From contig NZ_JACHVU010000002.1 of the NCBI RefSeq assembly GCF_014190915.1, positions 62,001 to 126,000 of the forward strand: a stretch of 64,000 nucleotides of DNA, written 5' to 3'. Each line of letters begins with the position of its first letter. Positions within the stretch are counted from its first letter, which is position 1. The notes beneath the pieces were generated by a model. The model was not told the origin of the DNA. It saw nothing but the letters and a program-made list of their open reading frames with translations, and searched no databases. Below, piece by piece: positions 9,008-18,919 of this stretch. This DNA comes from Mycolicibacterium iranicum (lineage in GTDB: Bacteria; Actinomycetota; Actinomycetes; Mycobacteriales; Mycobacteriaceae). Position numbers and translations under genes: made by a program.

Positions 9008-9970
9008 GTGAGCACCGACGCGCACCGCAGCCGCCCCCTGCGGTTCGGGTTGACCGCAGCGCTCCCGCGCTCCGGTGCGCAGTCCCGCGAGTTCGCGCTG
9101 AGGGTCGAGGCTGCCGGTATCGACGTGCTGACCTTCGCCGACCATCTCGCGCCCACGGTGGCCCCGTTCACCGTCGCCGCGGCCGTCGCCGCGGTCACCT
9201 CCCGTCTGAACGTCGGAACGCTGGTGCTCAACAACGACTTCCGTCACCCCGTCGAGACCGCACGCGAGACCGCCTCACTGGCGACCGTGTCCGACGGCCG
9301 TTTCGAACTCGGCATCGGAGCCGGGCACATGAAGTCCGAATACGACGCCGCGGGAATACCGTTCGACGACGGAGCGACCCGGGTGTCTCGACTCGTCGAA
9401 GCGGTGACCGTGATCCGCACCCTCCTCGACGGCGAGCCGATCGACCTCCGCGGGGATCACTACCGGGTGCGAGCGGGCGCGGGGGAGATCGTCGCGACGC
9501 CACCGCACAGGGTCCCGATCCTCGTCGGCGGCAACGGGACTCGCGTGCTGGAGCTGGCGGGCCGGGTCGCCGACATCGCGGGGTTCGCAGGCATCAACCA
9601 CAACCGCGACGCCACACGCGTGCGGCTCAGTCACTTCGACGGGCCCGGGCTGGCGGACCGCATCGCCGTGGTGCGGAACGCGGCGGGGGAACGGTTCCCC
9701 GAGATCGAACTCAACGCGCTGATCCAGGCGGTCGTCGTCACCGACGACAGGGCCGCTGCGGCCGCCGATCTCGGCGAGACACTGGGCGCCGACCCGGCCG
9801 TGCTGCTCAACTCGCCCTTCATGCTCGTCGGCACCCACGAGCAGATGGCCGAACAGCTGCTGGCCCGTCGGCAGGAGTTCGGAGTCAGCTACTGGACGGT
9901 GTTCGACGAATGGGCGGGCCGCCGCTCGGCGCTGCCCGATATCGCCGAGGTCATCGCCCTGCTGCGATGA
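9008..9970 (+). CDS. LLM-class (F420-type) oxidoreductase
   Basis: A 320-residue luciferase-like monooxygenase-fold protein. Features typical of the actinobacterial F420-dependent subgroup include LRFGLTAALP at strand 1, TFADHLAP, VGTLVLNNDFRHPVETARE and LGIGAGHMKSEYDAAGIPF. It probably uses coenzyme F420 (or FMN) for hydride transfer, but the substrate is unknown. The GTG start lies at a predicted leaderless transcription start. The stop overlaps an ATG that could couple the following SRPBCC gene. Confidence 0.85.
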   Translation: MSTDAHRSRPLRFGLTAALPRSGAQSREFALRVEAAGIDVLTFADHLAPTVAPFTVAAAVAAVTSRLNVGTLVLNNDFRHPVETARETASLATVSDGRFELGIGAGHMKSEYDAAGIPFDDGATRVSRLVEAVTVIRTLLDGEPIDLRGDHYRVRAGAGEIVATPPHRVPILVGGNGTRVLELAGRVADIAGFAGINHNRDATRVRLSHFDGPGLADRIAVVRNAAGERFPEIELNALIQAVVVTDDRAAAAADLGETLGADPAVLLNSPFMLVGTHEQMAEQLLARRQEFGVSYWTVFDEWAGRRSALPDIAEVIALLR

Positions 9971-9999
9971 CTTTCCTCGCGCCACGGAGTCGAACCGTC

Positions 10000-10470
10000 A
10001 TGACCGAAACGATGACAGTGACCACCACCGTGGACGCGCCCGCCTCCGCGGTGTTCGCGGTGCTCGCCGATCCTTCGACCCACGGCGCCATCGACGGCAC
10101 CGGCTGGGTGCGCGAGGCGTTGGACGGCGAGCCGATCACCCGTGTGGGACAGATGTTCCGCATCGCCATGTATCACGACAACCACCCCGACGGGCACTAT
10201 GAGATGGCGAACAAGGTCATCGCCTTTCGTCCCGATGAGGAGATCGGCTGGGAACCCGGACAGGCCGGGCCGGACGGCGACGTCGAGTTCGGTGGCTGGA
10301 CCTGGCATTACGCGCTTGACCCTGCCGATACGGAGCGCACCCGGGTGACGCTGACCTACGACTGGAACGCAGTGCCCGCGCCACTGCGCGAGCACATCCA
10401 GTTCCCGCCGTTCCCCCCTGAGCATCTCGACAACTCGCTGGCCAACCTCGCCACCCTCGCGATGAAATGA
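10000..10470 (+). CDS. SRPBCC (START-like) family protein
   Basis: A 156-residue protein with the polyketide-cyclase/START-like helix-grip fold: it opens with TVTTTVDAPASAVFAVLADP and ends with a long C-terminal helix (LDNSLANLATLAMK). Such proteins bind hydrophobic ligands; no ligand can be assigned. The ATG at 10000 is preceded by GGAG about 10 nt upstream. An alternative ATG at 9967 overlaps the upstream stop codon (ATGA) and would add 11 residues; the shorter form matches the family's usual beginning better. It converges with the helicase gene. Confidence 0.8.
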   Translation: MTETMTVTTTVDAPASAVFAVLADPSTHGAIDGTGWVREALDGEPITRVGQMFRIAMYHDNHPDGHYEMANKVIAFRPDEEIGWEPGQAGPDGDVEFGGWTWHYALDPADTERTRVTLTYDWNAVPAPLREHIQFPPFPPEHLDNSLANLATLAMK

Positions 10471-10486
10471 GAATGCTGCGAAGGCC

Positions 10487-12214
10487 CTAGGCCGTGAGCT
10501 CGCGCTGCAGGACGCGCACGGCCTCGATGCGTTCCTGGAGTTGCTCGCGGGTCGCGGCGGCCACGGGCGGACCGCCGCAGCGCCGGCGCAGCTCGTTGTG
10601 GATCCAGCCGTGCGGCCGCCCGGTCCGGTGGTGGGCCAGCGAAACCAGCGTGTTCAGCTCGCTGCGCAGGTCGCGAAGTTGACCGTGCGTCGTCCTGGGC
10701 ACCTGCGCGCCGGACTCGGTGCGCTTCTGCATCTGCTCATCCTGCCTGCGCCGCAACAGATCTCGCATGGAGGCGGCATCGAGCAGGCCGGGGATGCCAA
10801 GATAGTCGGCTTCCTCGTCGCTGCCCGCAGGCGTCGCGGTACCGAACGACGACCCGTCGAAGATCACCTGGTCGAGTTCGGCGTCGGCGCCGAGATATTC
10901 GACCTTGTTCTCCTCGTCGCCGGCCTCGTCGCGCTTCTGCTCGGCCAGTTCGGCGTCCAGCGGGTCGTCTTCCAGTGACTCGCGGTGCGGCTTGCCCAGC
11001 ACGTGGTTGCGCTGCGCTTCCATCTCGCTGGCCAGCAGCAGCAGGTTCGGCACGGACGGCAGGAAGATGCTGGCCGTCTCGCCGGCACGCCGCGACCGGA
11101 CAAAGCGCCCGATCGCCTGCGCGAAGAACAGCGGCGTCGATGCGCTCGTGGCGTACACGCCGACCGAGAGCCGCGGCACGTCCACGCCCTCGGACACCAT
11201 GCGCACTGCGACCAGCCACCGTGAGGTCCCCGCCGAGAACTGCGAGATGCGGTCCGAGGCGCCCTTGTCGTCGGACAGCACCACGGTGGGCATCTCGCCG
11301 GTGATCTCCAGCAGCAGGTCGGCGTATGCGCGGGCCGAGGTCTGGTCGGTGGCGATGATCATGCCGCCGGCGTCGGGCACGTGCTGGCGCTTGCCCTGGA
11401 GTCGTTTGTCGGCCGCCGCGATGACCGCGGGCATCCACTGGCCCTTCGGATCGAGGGCCGACTTCCAGGCGCGGGCGGTCTGCTCGGCCGTCAACGGTTC
11501 GCCCAGGCGGGCCGCGTGTTCCTCACCGGCGCTGTCCCGCCAGCGGGCCTCCCCCGAGTACGCCATGAACATCACCGGCCGCACCACGCCGTCGGCGAGC
11601 GCGTCGGAGTAGCCGTAGGTGTGGTCGGCCGACGACCGCGCAAAACCGTCGGGCCCGGTCTCGTAGGTGACGAACGGGATCGCGCTGTCGTCGCTGCGGA
11701 AGGGCGTCCCGGTCAGCGCGAGGCGCCGTGTCGCGTCGTCGAACGCTTCGCGGATCGCGTCGCCCCAGCTCTTGGCGTCACCGCCGTGGTGGATCTCGTC
11801 GAACACCACGAGCGTCCTGCGGTTCTCGGTCCGCACCCGGTGCCGCGTCGGATGGCTGGCCACCTGCGCGTAGGTCACCACGACGCCGTGGTACTCCGAG
11901 GACGTCTGGGAGTTCGAGTTCGAGAACTTCGGGTCCAGCGCGATGCCGTGCCGGGCGGCGGCCTGGGCCCACTGGATCTTGAGGTGCTCGGTCGGCACCA
12001 CGATCGTGACGGTGTCGACGGTGCCTTCGGCGAGCAGCTCGGAGACGATGCGCAGCGCGAAGGTGGTCTTGCCCGCCCCGGGGGTCGCGACAGCGAGGAA
12101 ATCGCGGGGCTTGGCGGTCAGGTACTTGACGAGGGCTCGTCGCTGCCAGCTGCGCAGCGCCTGGGTGCCGGGCACTCCGGCTGAGCCGGACACAGGCTCG
12201 GCCTCAGCCTGCAC
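10487..12214 (-). CDS. Superfamily 2 DEAD/DEAH-type helicase
   Basis: A 575-residue ATP-dependent helicase/translocase. Motif I is ATPGAGKTT near residue 43, motif II is VVFDEIHHGG, motif III is LTGTPFR, and motif VI is QAIGRFVRSRR. The N-terminal RSWQRRALVKYL is a Q-motif-like element. The region after motif VI is acidic and charged and has no recognised domain. The arrangement resembles UvsW/type III restriction-subunit-like helicases, and no methylase or nuclease gene is adjacent. The GTG start has GGGAGGAG 6 nt upstream, an excellent ribosome-binding site. A role in repair or RNA/DNA remodelling is inferred from the family only. Confidence 0.88.
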   Translation of the reverse strand: MQAEAEPVSGSAGVPGTQALRSWQRRALVKYLTAKPRDFLAVATPGAGKTTFALRIVSELLAEGTVDTVTIVVPTEHLKIQWAQAAARHGIALDPKFSNSNSQTSSEYHGVVVTYAQVASHPTRHRVRTENRRTLVVFDEIHHGGDAKSWGDAIREAFDDATRRLALTGTPFRSDDSAIPFVTYETGPDGFARSSADHTYGYSDALADGVVRPVMFMAYSGEARWRDSAGEEHAARLGEPLTAEQTARAWKSALDPKGQWMPAVIAAADKRLQGKRQHVPDAGGMIIATDQTSARAYADLLLEITGEMPTVVLSDDKGASDRISQFSAGTSRWLVAVRMVSEGVDVPRLSVGVYATSASTPLFFAQAIGRFVRSRRAGETASIFLPSVPNLLLLASEMEAQRNHVLGKPHRESLEDDPLDAELAEQKRDEAGDEENKVEYLGADAELDQVIFDGSSFGTATPAGSDEEADYLGIPGLLDAASMRDLLRRRQDEQMQKRTESGAQVPRTTHGQLRDLRSELNTLVSLAHHRTGRPHGWIHNELRRRCGGPPVAAATREQLQERIEAVRVLQRELTA

Positions 12215-12331
12215 CCACGACTCCTCCCAGCCCGTTGACGGTCACCGACGGCATGACCGGAATGCAGTCTAGGGCAGCGGGTTCCGCGATCGCATCTTCG
12301 CGGCGTGTCCGGGTGCGGCGTGTCTGTGCGC

Positions 12332-12829
12332 TCATTCGACGAAGTGGTTGTCGTTCTTGACGAACCACTCGTGGCGTTCGTCGTCGCTCAGGTCGCCCAG
12401 CTGCGCCAATCCCTCGAAGTAGTGCTCCCGGGGCGCTCCCGGGGCGAACAGCATCAGGATCGAGACGGGGTCGTCGGCCTCGTTGCGGAAGCCGTGGACG
12501 CCGCCCGGCGGGACGTAGAGGAAGTCCCCGGCGTTGCCGTCCACCCAGTCGGTGCCGTTGTAGAGCGACAACGTGCCCGACAGAACGTAGAACGCCTCGG
12601 ACATGCCGCGGTGGAAGTGTGGGCCGGGGCCGCCGCCCCGCGGGGCGATCCGGACCCGGTACAGGCCGTAATCGCCGCCGGTGTCCTGCTGATTGGCCAG
12701 GTAGTGGTACTGGACGTGCCCGAATGCGTCGTAGTCGGGCGGCTCGCCGTCGCGTTTGAGCCAGGCGCTGACCTCGGGTTCGTCGGCGGTGTAGCGGGGC
12801 GGGGGATAGGGCGGCACGACCAGCGACAT
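12332..12829 (-). CDS. Cupin-domain protein
   Basis: A 165-residue single-domain cupin. Motif 1 is G-x5-H-x-H-x4-E (GPGPHFHRGMSEAFYVLSG) and motif 2 is GDFLYVPPGGVHGF, giving the usual two-histidine/glutamate metal site plus a C-terminal histidine. The substrate is unknown. The start is followed by a proline-rich segment. A minus-strand CAGACT lies 7 nt before the ATG and may be a leaderless-type -10 box. The gene lies 19 bp downstream of the SDR stop on the same strand and could be cotranscribed with it. Confidence 0.82.
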   Translation of the reverse strand: MSLVVPPYPPPRYTADEPEVSAWLKRDGEPPDYDAFGHVQYHYLANQQDTGGDYGLYRVRIAPRGGGPGPHFHRGMSEAFYVLSGTLSLYNGTDWVDGNAGDFLYVPPGGVHGFRNEADDPVSILMLFAPGAPREHYFEGLAQLGDLSDDERHEWFVKNDNHFVE

Positions 12830-12848
12830 GCCGCCCAGTCTGCCCGCC

Positions 12849-13760
12849 TCAGACGCTGCTGGGGACCGGGAACGCCACCTTCGTCAACTCTTCGGAGACC
12901 TCCCACAGCCGGCGCTGCAGCCCCACGTCGTAGGACTGCGCACTCGAGGCGACCACGACCGGGTTGCCCCGCTGCTGGCCGATGCCGTCGGGTCCGTAGT
13001 ACTGCCCGCCGAGCACGCCCGGATCCGTCGCGGCGCGCAGCGTCGGCAGGGCGCCCCGGTCGGCGGTCTGGGCGAACAGCACCGGCGCGGCGGCCAGGAA
13101 GGCGCGCTCCACCGGGCGCGGCAGATTGCGGGCCAGCTCGGTGGTCGAGGTGCCCGGATGGGCGGCGACGGCGATCGTCGCACCGCGCGGCGCGAGCCGG
13201 CGCTGGAGTTCGTAGGTGAACAGCAGGTTGGCCAGCTTGGACTGGGTGTAGGCGCCCATGCGGTTGTAGCTGCGTTCCCACTGCAGGTCGTCCCAGTGCA
13301 TCGCGCCGCCCATCTTGTGGCCGTTGCTGCTGACGGTCACGATCCGCGAACCCGGCACATCGAGGATCCTGTCCAGCAGCAGCCCGGTCAGCGCGAAGTG
13401 CCCCAGGTGGTTGGTGCCGAACTGCAGCTCGAACCCGTCGGCGGTGGTGCCCTTCGGCGTGGTCATGACGCCGGCGTTGTTGATGAGCAGATCGATCCGC
13501 TCGAACCGGCCCTTCAGCGCCTCGGCCGCGCTGCGGATGGAGGCCAGGGACGTCAGATCCAGCTCCTGGACCTCGACGTCGCCACCGATGCGGGACGCGG
13601 CCTGCGCGCCCTTCTCGGCGTTGCGGACGGCGATCACGACGCGGGCGCCCTTCTCGGCCAGCGCCTTGGCGGTCTCGAAACCCAGCCCGGTGTTGGCGCC
13701 GGTGATGACGGCGGTCCGCCCGGTCTGGTCGGGGATGTCGGCGGTCGTCCAGTTGGTCAT
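12849..13760 (-). CDS. Short-chain dehydrogenase/reductase, TetR-linked
   Basis: A 303-residue SDR strikingly similar to the one at 5178-6095: TGANTGLGFETA, ARVVIAVRNAEKG, GFELQFGTNHLGHFALTG, QWERSYNR and catalytic Y-x3-K in AYTQSKLAN. The start is supported by AGGAG 6 nt upstream of the ATG. It is divergent from a TetR gene with a perfect 16-bp palindrome between them, so TetR repression is the likely control. The substrate is unknown; related mycobacterial enzymes act on lipophilic alcohols or ketones. Confidence 0.87.
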   Translation of the reverse strand: MTNWTTADIPDQTGRTAVITGANTGLGFETAKALAEKGARVVIAVRNAEKGAQAASRIGGDVEVQELDLTSLASIRSAAEALKGRFERIDLLINNAGVMTTPKGTTADGFELQFGTNHLGHFALTGLLLDRILDVPGSRIVTVSSNGHKMGGAMHWDDLQWERSYNRMGAYTQSKLANLLFTYELQRRLAPRGATIAVAAHPGTSTTELARNLPRPVERAFLAAAPVLFAQTADRGALPTLRAATDPGVLGGQYYGPDGIGQQRGNPVVVASSAQSYDVGLQRRLWEVSEELTKVAFPVPSSV

Positions 13761-13779
13761 GTCGGTCTCCTGGTCCTCG

Positions 13780-13824
13780 TACACTGGGGAAGCGGGGCGA
13801 TCGCCCCGGTTGTTGTCGACTATA
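13780..13824. promoter_or_regulatory. Divergent promoters flanking a palindromic operator
   Basis: A perfect 16-bp palindrome, CGGGGCGA/TCGCCCCG, lies at 13793-13808. A plus-strand -10 candidate TACACT (13780-13785) points at the tetR gene and a minus-strand -10 candidate TATAGT (13824-13819) points at the SDR gene. The palindrome lies at or just after both predicted start sites. This is the expected layout for an autoregulatory TetR repressor. Confidence 0.65.
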
Positions 13825-13865
13825 CGGAACGCGCGCCCCGGTTCGTGTTCGCCAGGAGGGGAATC

Positions 13866-14417
13866 GTGACCCGACCGCTGCGCGCCGACGCCGCGCGTAA
13901 CCGGGCGCGGGTCCTGCAGGTCGCCTACGACACCTTCGCCGCCGACGGGCTCACCGTTCCGATCGACGAGATCGCGCGGCGGGCCGGCGTCGGCGCCGGG
14001 ACGGTGTACCGCCATTTCCCGACCAAGGAGGCCCTGTTCGTCGCGGTGGTCGAGGACCGGCTGCGCAAGGTCGTCGAGCATGCCCGGTCGCTGCTGGAGA
14101 CCGAGGGGCCCGGACGGGCGCTGTCGGTGTTCCTGCACGACATGGTGCGCAACGGCGCAACCGATCACGGTCTGGTCGACGCCCTCGTCGGCTACGGGAT
14201 CGACCTGGAGACCGCGGCACCCGGCGCCGAGCGCGAGTTCCTGGCCATGCTCGGCGAGCTGCTGGCCGCCGCCCAGCGTGCGGGTACCGTCCGCGACGAC
14301 GTCGACGTCGCGACGATCAAGGCGCTGCTGGTGGTCTGCAAGGTCCCCCAGGTCTACGGCGGCGCCGTCTCAGAACGGGTGGCGCGGGTGATCGAGGACG
14401 GACTGCGGGCCCGGTGA
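13866..14417 (+). CDS. TetR-family transcriptional regulator
   Basis: A 183-residue regulator. The N-terminal helix-turn-helix is clear: AARNRARVLQVAYDTFAADG, then IDEIARRAGVGAGTVYRHFPTKEALF (about residues 10-57). The rest is an all-helical ligand/dimer domain. The GTG at 13866 is preceded by AGGAGG with 5-nt spacing. It is divergent from an SDR gene across a 16-bp palindrome and probably represses both. The inducing ligand is unknown. It ends shortly before the groEL2 control region. Confidence 0.88.
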   Translation: MTRPLRADAARNRARVLQVAYDTFAADGLTVPIDEIARRAGVGAGTVYRHFPTKEALFVAVVEDRLRKVVEHARSLLETEGPGRALSVFLHDMVRNGATDHGLVDALVGYGIDLETAAPGAEREFLAMLGELLAAAQRAGTVRDDVDVATIKALLVVCKVPQVYGGAVSERVARVIEDGLRAR

Positions 14418-14443
14418 GGCAACCCCGGGCGGGGCTATCGAAC

Positions 14444-14470
14444 CTTGCACTCGCCCTGGTCGAGTGCTAA
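14444..14470 (+). promoter_or_regulatory. CIRCE operator 1 overlapping the groEL2 promoter
   Basis: CTTGCACTC-N9-GAGTGCTAA, one base from the consensus inverted repeat bound by the heat-shock repressor HrcA. A TTGCAC (14445-14450) and TAAGAA (14468-14473) spaced 17 bp apart form a plausible sigma-A promoter inside it, so repressor binding would block RNA polymerase. Confidence 0.88.
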
Positions 14471-14478
14471 GAATGCAG

Positions 14479-14505
14479 TTGGCACTCGCGACCAGTGAGT
14501 GCTAG
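14479..14505 (+). promoter_or_regulatory. CIRCE operator 2
   Basis: TTGGCACTC-N9-GAGTGCTAG, a second HrcA-type site 8 bp after the first. It lies downstream of the likely transcription start, in the 5' leader of groEL2. Confidence 0.87.
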
Positions 14506-14570
14506 GTCGGACCGGTGAGATCGGGGCCGCATCTGCGAGCACAGCCCCGGTCGTCCGTCGCGGGCACTGA

Positions 14571-16244
<1,674 letters not shown>

Positions 16245-16260
16245 GTCCCTGTACGAAGAG

Positions 16261-16291
16261 GCCCCGGCTCGCTTGGCGAGCCGGGGCTTTT
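16261..16291 (+). terminator. Rho-independent terminator of groEL2
   Basis: A perfect 12-bp stem (16261-16272 with 16276-16287) with a 3-nt loop is followed by TTTT. This is a strong intrinsic terminator. Confidence 0.92.
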
Positions 16292-16301
16292 CGTCATCCC
16301 C

Positions 16302-16355
16302 AATGTGGGCTTTATGCACAGGATCACGTCGGAAAGCGTGCAGGAAGCCCACATT
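16302..16355. repeat. Long intergenic palindromic element
   Basis: An 11-bp perfect outer stem (AATGTGGGCTT at 16302-16312, AAGCCCACATT at 16345-16355) encloses an inner TGCAC/GTGCA stem. It lies just beyond the groEL2 terminator and outside any gene. It looks like a dispersed palindromic unit; no second copy was seen in this window. The following bases to 16492 hold nothing recognisable. Confidence 0.55.
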
Positions 16356-16492
16356 CGTCGGACGCCGTGGCGACGGTGTCCGCAGGGAATCTTTCCTGGG
16401 AAGCGTCGCGGTCCGTGACGGCGACCTGACCCGCCGCGGATCGGCGCGGGAATACCGGGCGATCTGACACAACACCCACAGTCTACGACGCG

Positions 16493-17821
16493 TCAGAGTG
16501 ACTGCAGCGGCGTGGGTTTGAGTGCCAGTGTCGCGATGACGCTGATGATCGCCGTCGTGACCAGGTAGCCGCACGCGAGCCACGGCGTGCCTCCGGCCGC
16601 ACCGATCAGCGCTGTCAGGATCAGCGGTGTCAGGCCCGAGGCGTACACACCGGACAGCTGGTAGACCGTCGACAGCCCGGTGTAGCGGATGCGTGCCGGG
16701 AAGAGCGACGCATACAGCGTGCCCTGCGCCCCGTAGAACAGGGCGTGGACGACGCCGAACACCACGACCATCGCGAGCGCGTACAGCGCGATGTCCCTCG
16801 TGCCGAACAGCGCGAACACCGGGAACACCGCGACCGCGTAGGCGGCGATGCCGATCGTGTAGATGCGTTGTGGGCCATAGCGATCTGCGAGCAGACCCGA
16901 CACCGGGATCAACGCCGCCATCACCAGCGCGGCGGCGGTGACGGTCACCAGGACCGGCACCTTCCCCAGCGCCAGGGTGCCGGTCGCGTAGGAGATCGCG
17001 AAGACACCCCAGGTGTTGAACGCCGCGCCTTCACCCCACCGCGAGAGCATGCCCAGCACCGTCGATCGGAGTGCCGGCGGGCGGAACACCTCGCGCAGCG
17101 GTACGGCCGCCCGGTCGTCGCTGTCGCGGACCTTCTCGAACGCCGGTGTCTCGCTGGCTTTGAGCCGCACCACCACGCCGAAGATCACCAGCACGATGCT
17201 GAACAGGAAAGCGATGCGCCACCCGTAGGTCAGGAACGCGTCGTCGGGCAGGACGATCTGCAGGAGCGCGAAAACGCCTGTGCCCAGCGCGAGTCCGAGT
17301 GCGAGCCCCACCTGCGGGATGCTGCCGAACAAGCCACGCCTGCGCGGCGGGCCGTGTTCGACCGCCAACAGGACCGCACCTGCCCACTCGCCGCCCAGTG
17401 CGAACCCCTGCACGATGCGCAGCAGCAGCAACAGGATCGGGGCCAGTACGCCGATCTGCGCGGCGGTCGGCAGCACGCCCATCAGTGCGGTCGCCCCGCC
17501 CATCAACAGCATCGTCAGCGCGAGTGTCCGTTTGCGGCCGATGCGGTCACCGACGTGGCCGAAGACGAACCCGCCGATCGGGCGCACCAGGAAGCCGACC
17601 GCGAACGTCGCGAAAGACAGGAGCGTGCCGACGAAGGTGCTCTGGTCCGGAAAGAACGCCCGGTTGAAGACGAGGCTCGCCGCGGTGGCGTAGAGGAAGA
17701 AGTCGTACCACTCGATCGTGGTGCCGACGAGGCTCGCCCACAGCGCCGTGCGGGCCTGCGGGGTCGCCGTCTGCTGGTCGCTCGCCTCGTCCGGCGCGTT
17801 CGTCACGGTCACGGGAATCAA
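16493..17821 (-). CDS. MFS transporter, metabolite:H+ symporter (MHS) family
   Basis: A 442-residue inner-membrane transporter with about 12 transmembrane helices. The opening TTIEWYDFFLYATAA is diagnostic of the MHS subfamily (ShiA, ProP, KgtP), and loop 2-3 carries GHVGDRIGRKRTL. Substrates of this family include shikimate, alpha-ketoglutarate, proline/betaine and aromatic acids; the substrate here cannot be chosen. The longest frame begins with TTG at 17821, while GTG codons at 17812 and 17806 are also possible; none has a good ribosome-binding site. Divergent from an alcohol dehydrogenase-like gene 80 bp away. Confidence 0.87.
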   Translation of the reverse strand: MIPVTVTNAPDEASDQQTATPQARTALWASLVGTTIEWYDFFLYATAASLVFNRAFFPDQSTFVGTLLSFATFAVGFLVRPIGGFVFGHVGDRIGRKRTLALTMLLMGGATALMGVLPTAAQIGVLAPILLLLLRIVQGFALGGEWAGAVLLAVEHGPPRRRGLFGSIPQVGLALGLALGTGVFALLQIVLPDDAFLTYGWRIAFLFSIVLVIFGVVVRLKASETPAFEKVRDSDDRAAVPLREVFRPPALRSTVLGMLSRWGEGAAFNTWGVFAISYATGTLALGKVPVLVTVTAAALVMAALIPVSGLLADRYGPQRIYTIGIAAYAVAVFPVFALFGTRDIALYALAMVVVFGVVHALFYGAQGTLYASLFPARIRYTGLSTVYQLSGVYASGLTPLILTALIGAAGGTPWLACGYLVTTAIISVIATLALKPTPLQSL

Positions 17822-17901
17822 TCAGGCCGATTCACAAGCCTTCTGGCAACAGTTGCGATCGGCGTGGATGAAACTGCGGCTCTCGTCGGTTCACATCTGG
17901 C

Positions 17902-18909
17902 ATGACCACGTTAACAGCGAGGATGACTGCGATCGGCGCGTTCGCCGCCGACTCCCTGGATGAGAGCCTGCGGGACGTCACGGTCGACGTCCCCGAACTG
18001 CGTGCGCGAGACGTGCTGGTGCGCGTGCTCGCCGTGTCGGTCAACCCGGCCGACTGGAAGGTGCGTCAGGGACTTCAGCCCTCCGACGAGCCCACGATCC
18101 TCGGCTACGACGCCGCGGGCGTCGTCGAGGCCGTCGGGCCGGAGGTGACGACGCTGCACGTGGGCGACGAGGTCTGGTACGCCGGCGACGCCACCCGGCC
18201 CGGAAGCAACGCCGAATTGCAGGCCGTCGACGAGCGCATCGTGTCCCGCAAGCCGGCCTCGCTGTCGTTCGCCGACGCGGCGGCGCTGCCGTTGACGACC
18301 ATCACGGCGTGGGAATCGCTGTTCGACCGGTTCGGCCTGACCCGCGAGTCGACGGGTGACCTGCTGGTGCTCGGCGCCGCGGGCGGCGTCGGCTCGATCA
18401 TGATCCAGCTGGCCAAGGCGCTGACCGGGATGCGGGTGATCGCCACCGCCAGTCGGGACGAGTCCCGCGAATGGGCCCAGCGGATGGGCGCGGACCTCGT
18501 CGTCGATCACCATCACCTTCGGGAGCAGACGCTGGCGGCCGTCCCCGATGGTGTCGACTACCTGTTCTCCCCGCATTCGAAGGACAACATCGACGACTAC
18601 GCAGCGATCGTGAAGCCCTTCGGGCACATCGCCGCGATCGACGAACCCCCCGGCCTGGACCTGTTACCGCTCAAGGCGAAAAGCATTGCGTGGCACTGGG
18701 AGCTGATGTTCACCCGGCCGCGGTTCGAAACCCCCGACATGATCGAACAGCAGCGTCTCCTGGCCGCTACCGCCGAGCTGGTCGATCAAGGCACGCTGCG
18801 CACCACCGTCACCAAGACGATCGACGACTTCTCCGCGGCCGGTCTGCGCGAGGCCCACCGCGACGTGGAGTCCGGCCACATGGTGGGGAAGGTCGTCATC
18901 ACACGCTGA
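17902..18909 (+). CDS. Zinc-type alcohol dehydrogenase/quinone oxidoreductase-like protein
   Basis: A 335-residue medium-chain dehydrogenase. It has the GroES-like domain (VNPADWKVRQG, ILGYDAAGVVEAVGPEV, VGDEVWYAGD) and a Rossmann domain with LLVLGAAGGVGSIMIQLAK near 155. The cysteine/histidine set of the structural zinc site is absent, so it resembles zinc-independent quinone-oxidoreductase-type MDRs. Typical members reduce quinones or enones with NADPH. Two starts are possible: ATG 17902, or ATG 17923 (MTAIGAF), which is closer to the usual family beginning; GAGG directly abuts the latter. Confidence 0.83.
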   Translation: MTTLTARMTAIGAFAADSLDESLRDVTVDVPELRARDVLVRVLAVSVNPADWKVRQGLQPSDEPTILGYDAAGVVEAVGPEVTTLHVGDEVWYAGDATRPGSNAELQAVDERIVSRKPASLSFADAAALPLTTITAWESLFDRFGLTRESTGDLLVLGAAGGVGSIMIQLAKALTGMRVIATASRDESREWAQRMGADLVVDHHHLREQTLAAVPDGVDYLFSPHSKDNIDDYAAIVKPFGHIAAIDEPPGLDLLPLKAKSIAWHWELMFTRPRFETPDMIEQQRLLAATAELVDQGTLRTTVTKTIDDFSAAGLREAHRDVESGHMVGKVVITR

Positions 18910-18919
18910 GGCGTGGAGG

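Noticed and set aside
7181..9247. 688-codon minus-strand frame across three plus-strand genes
   Set aside because: It crosses gene borders and has low-complexity composition; the plus-strand genes have full domain signatures.
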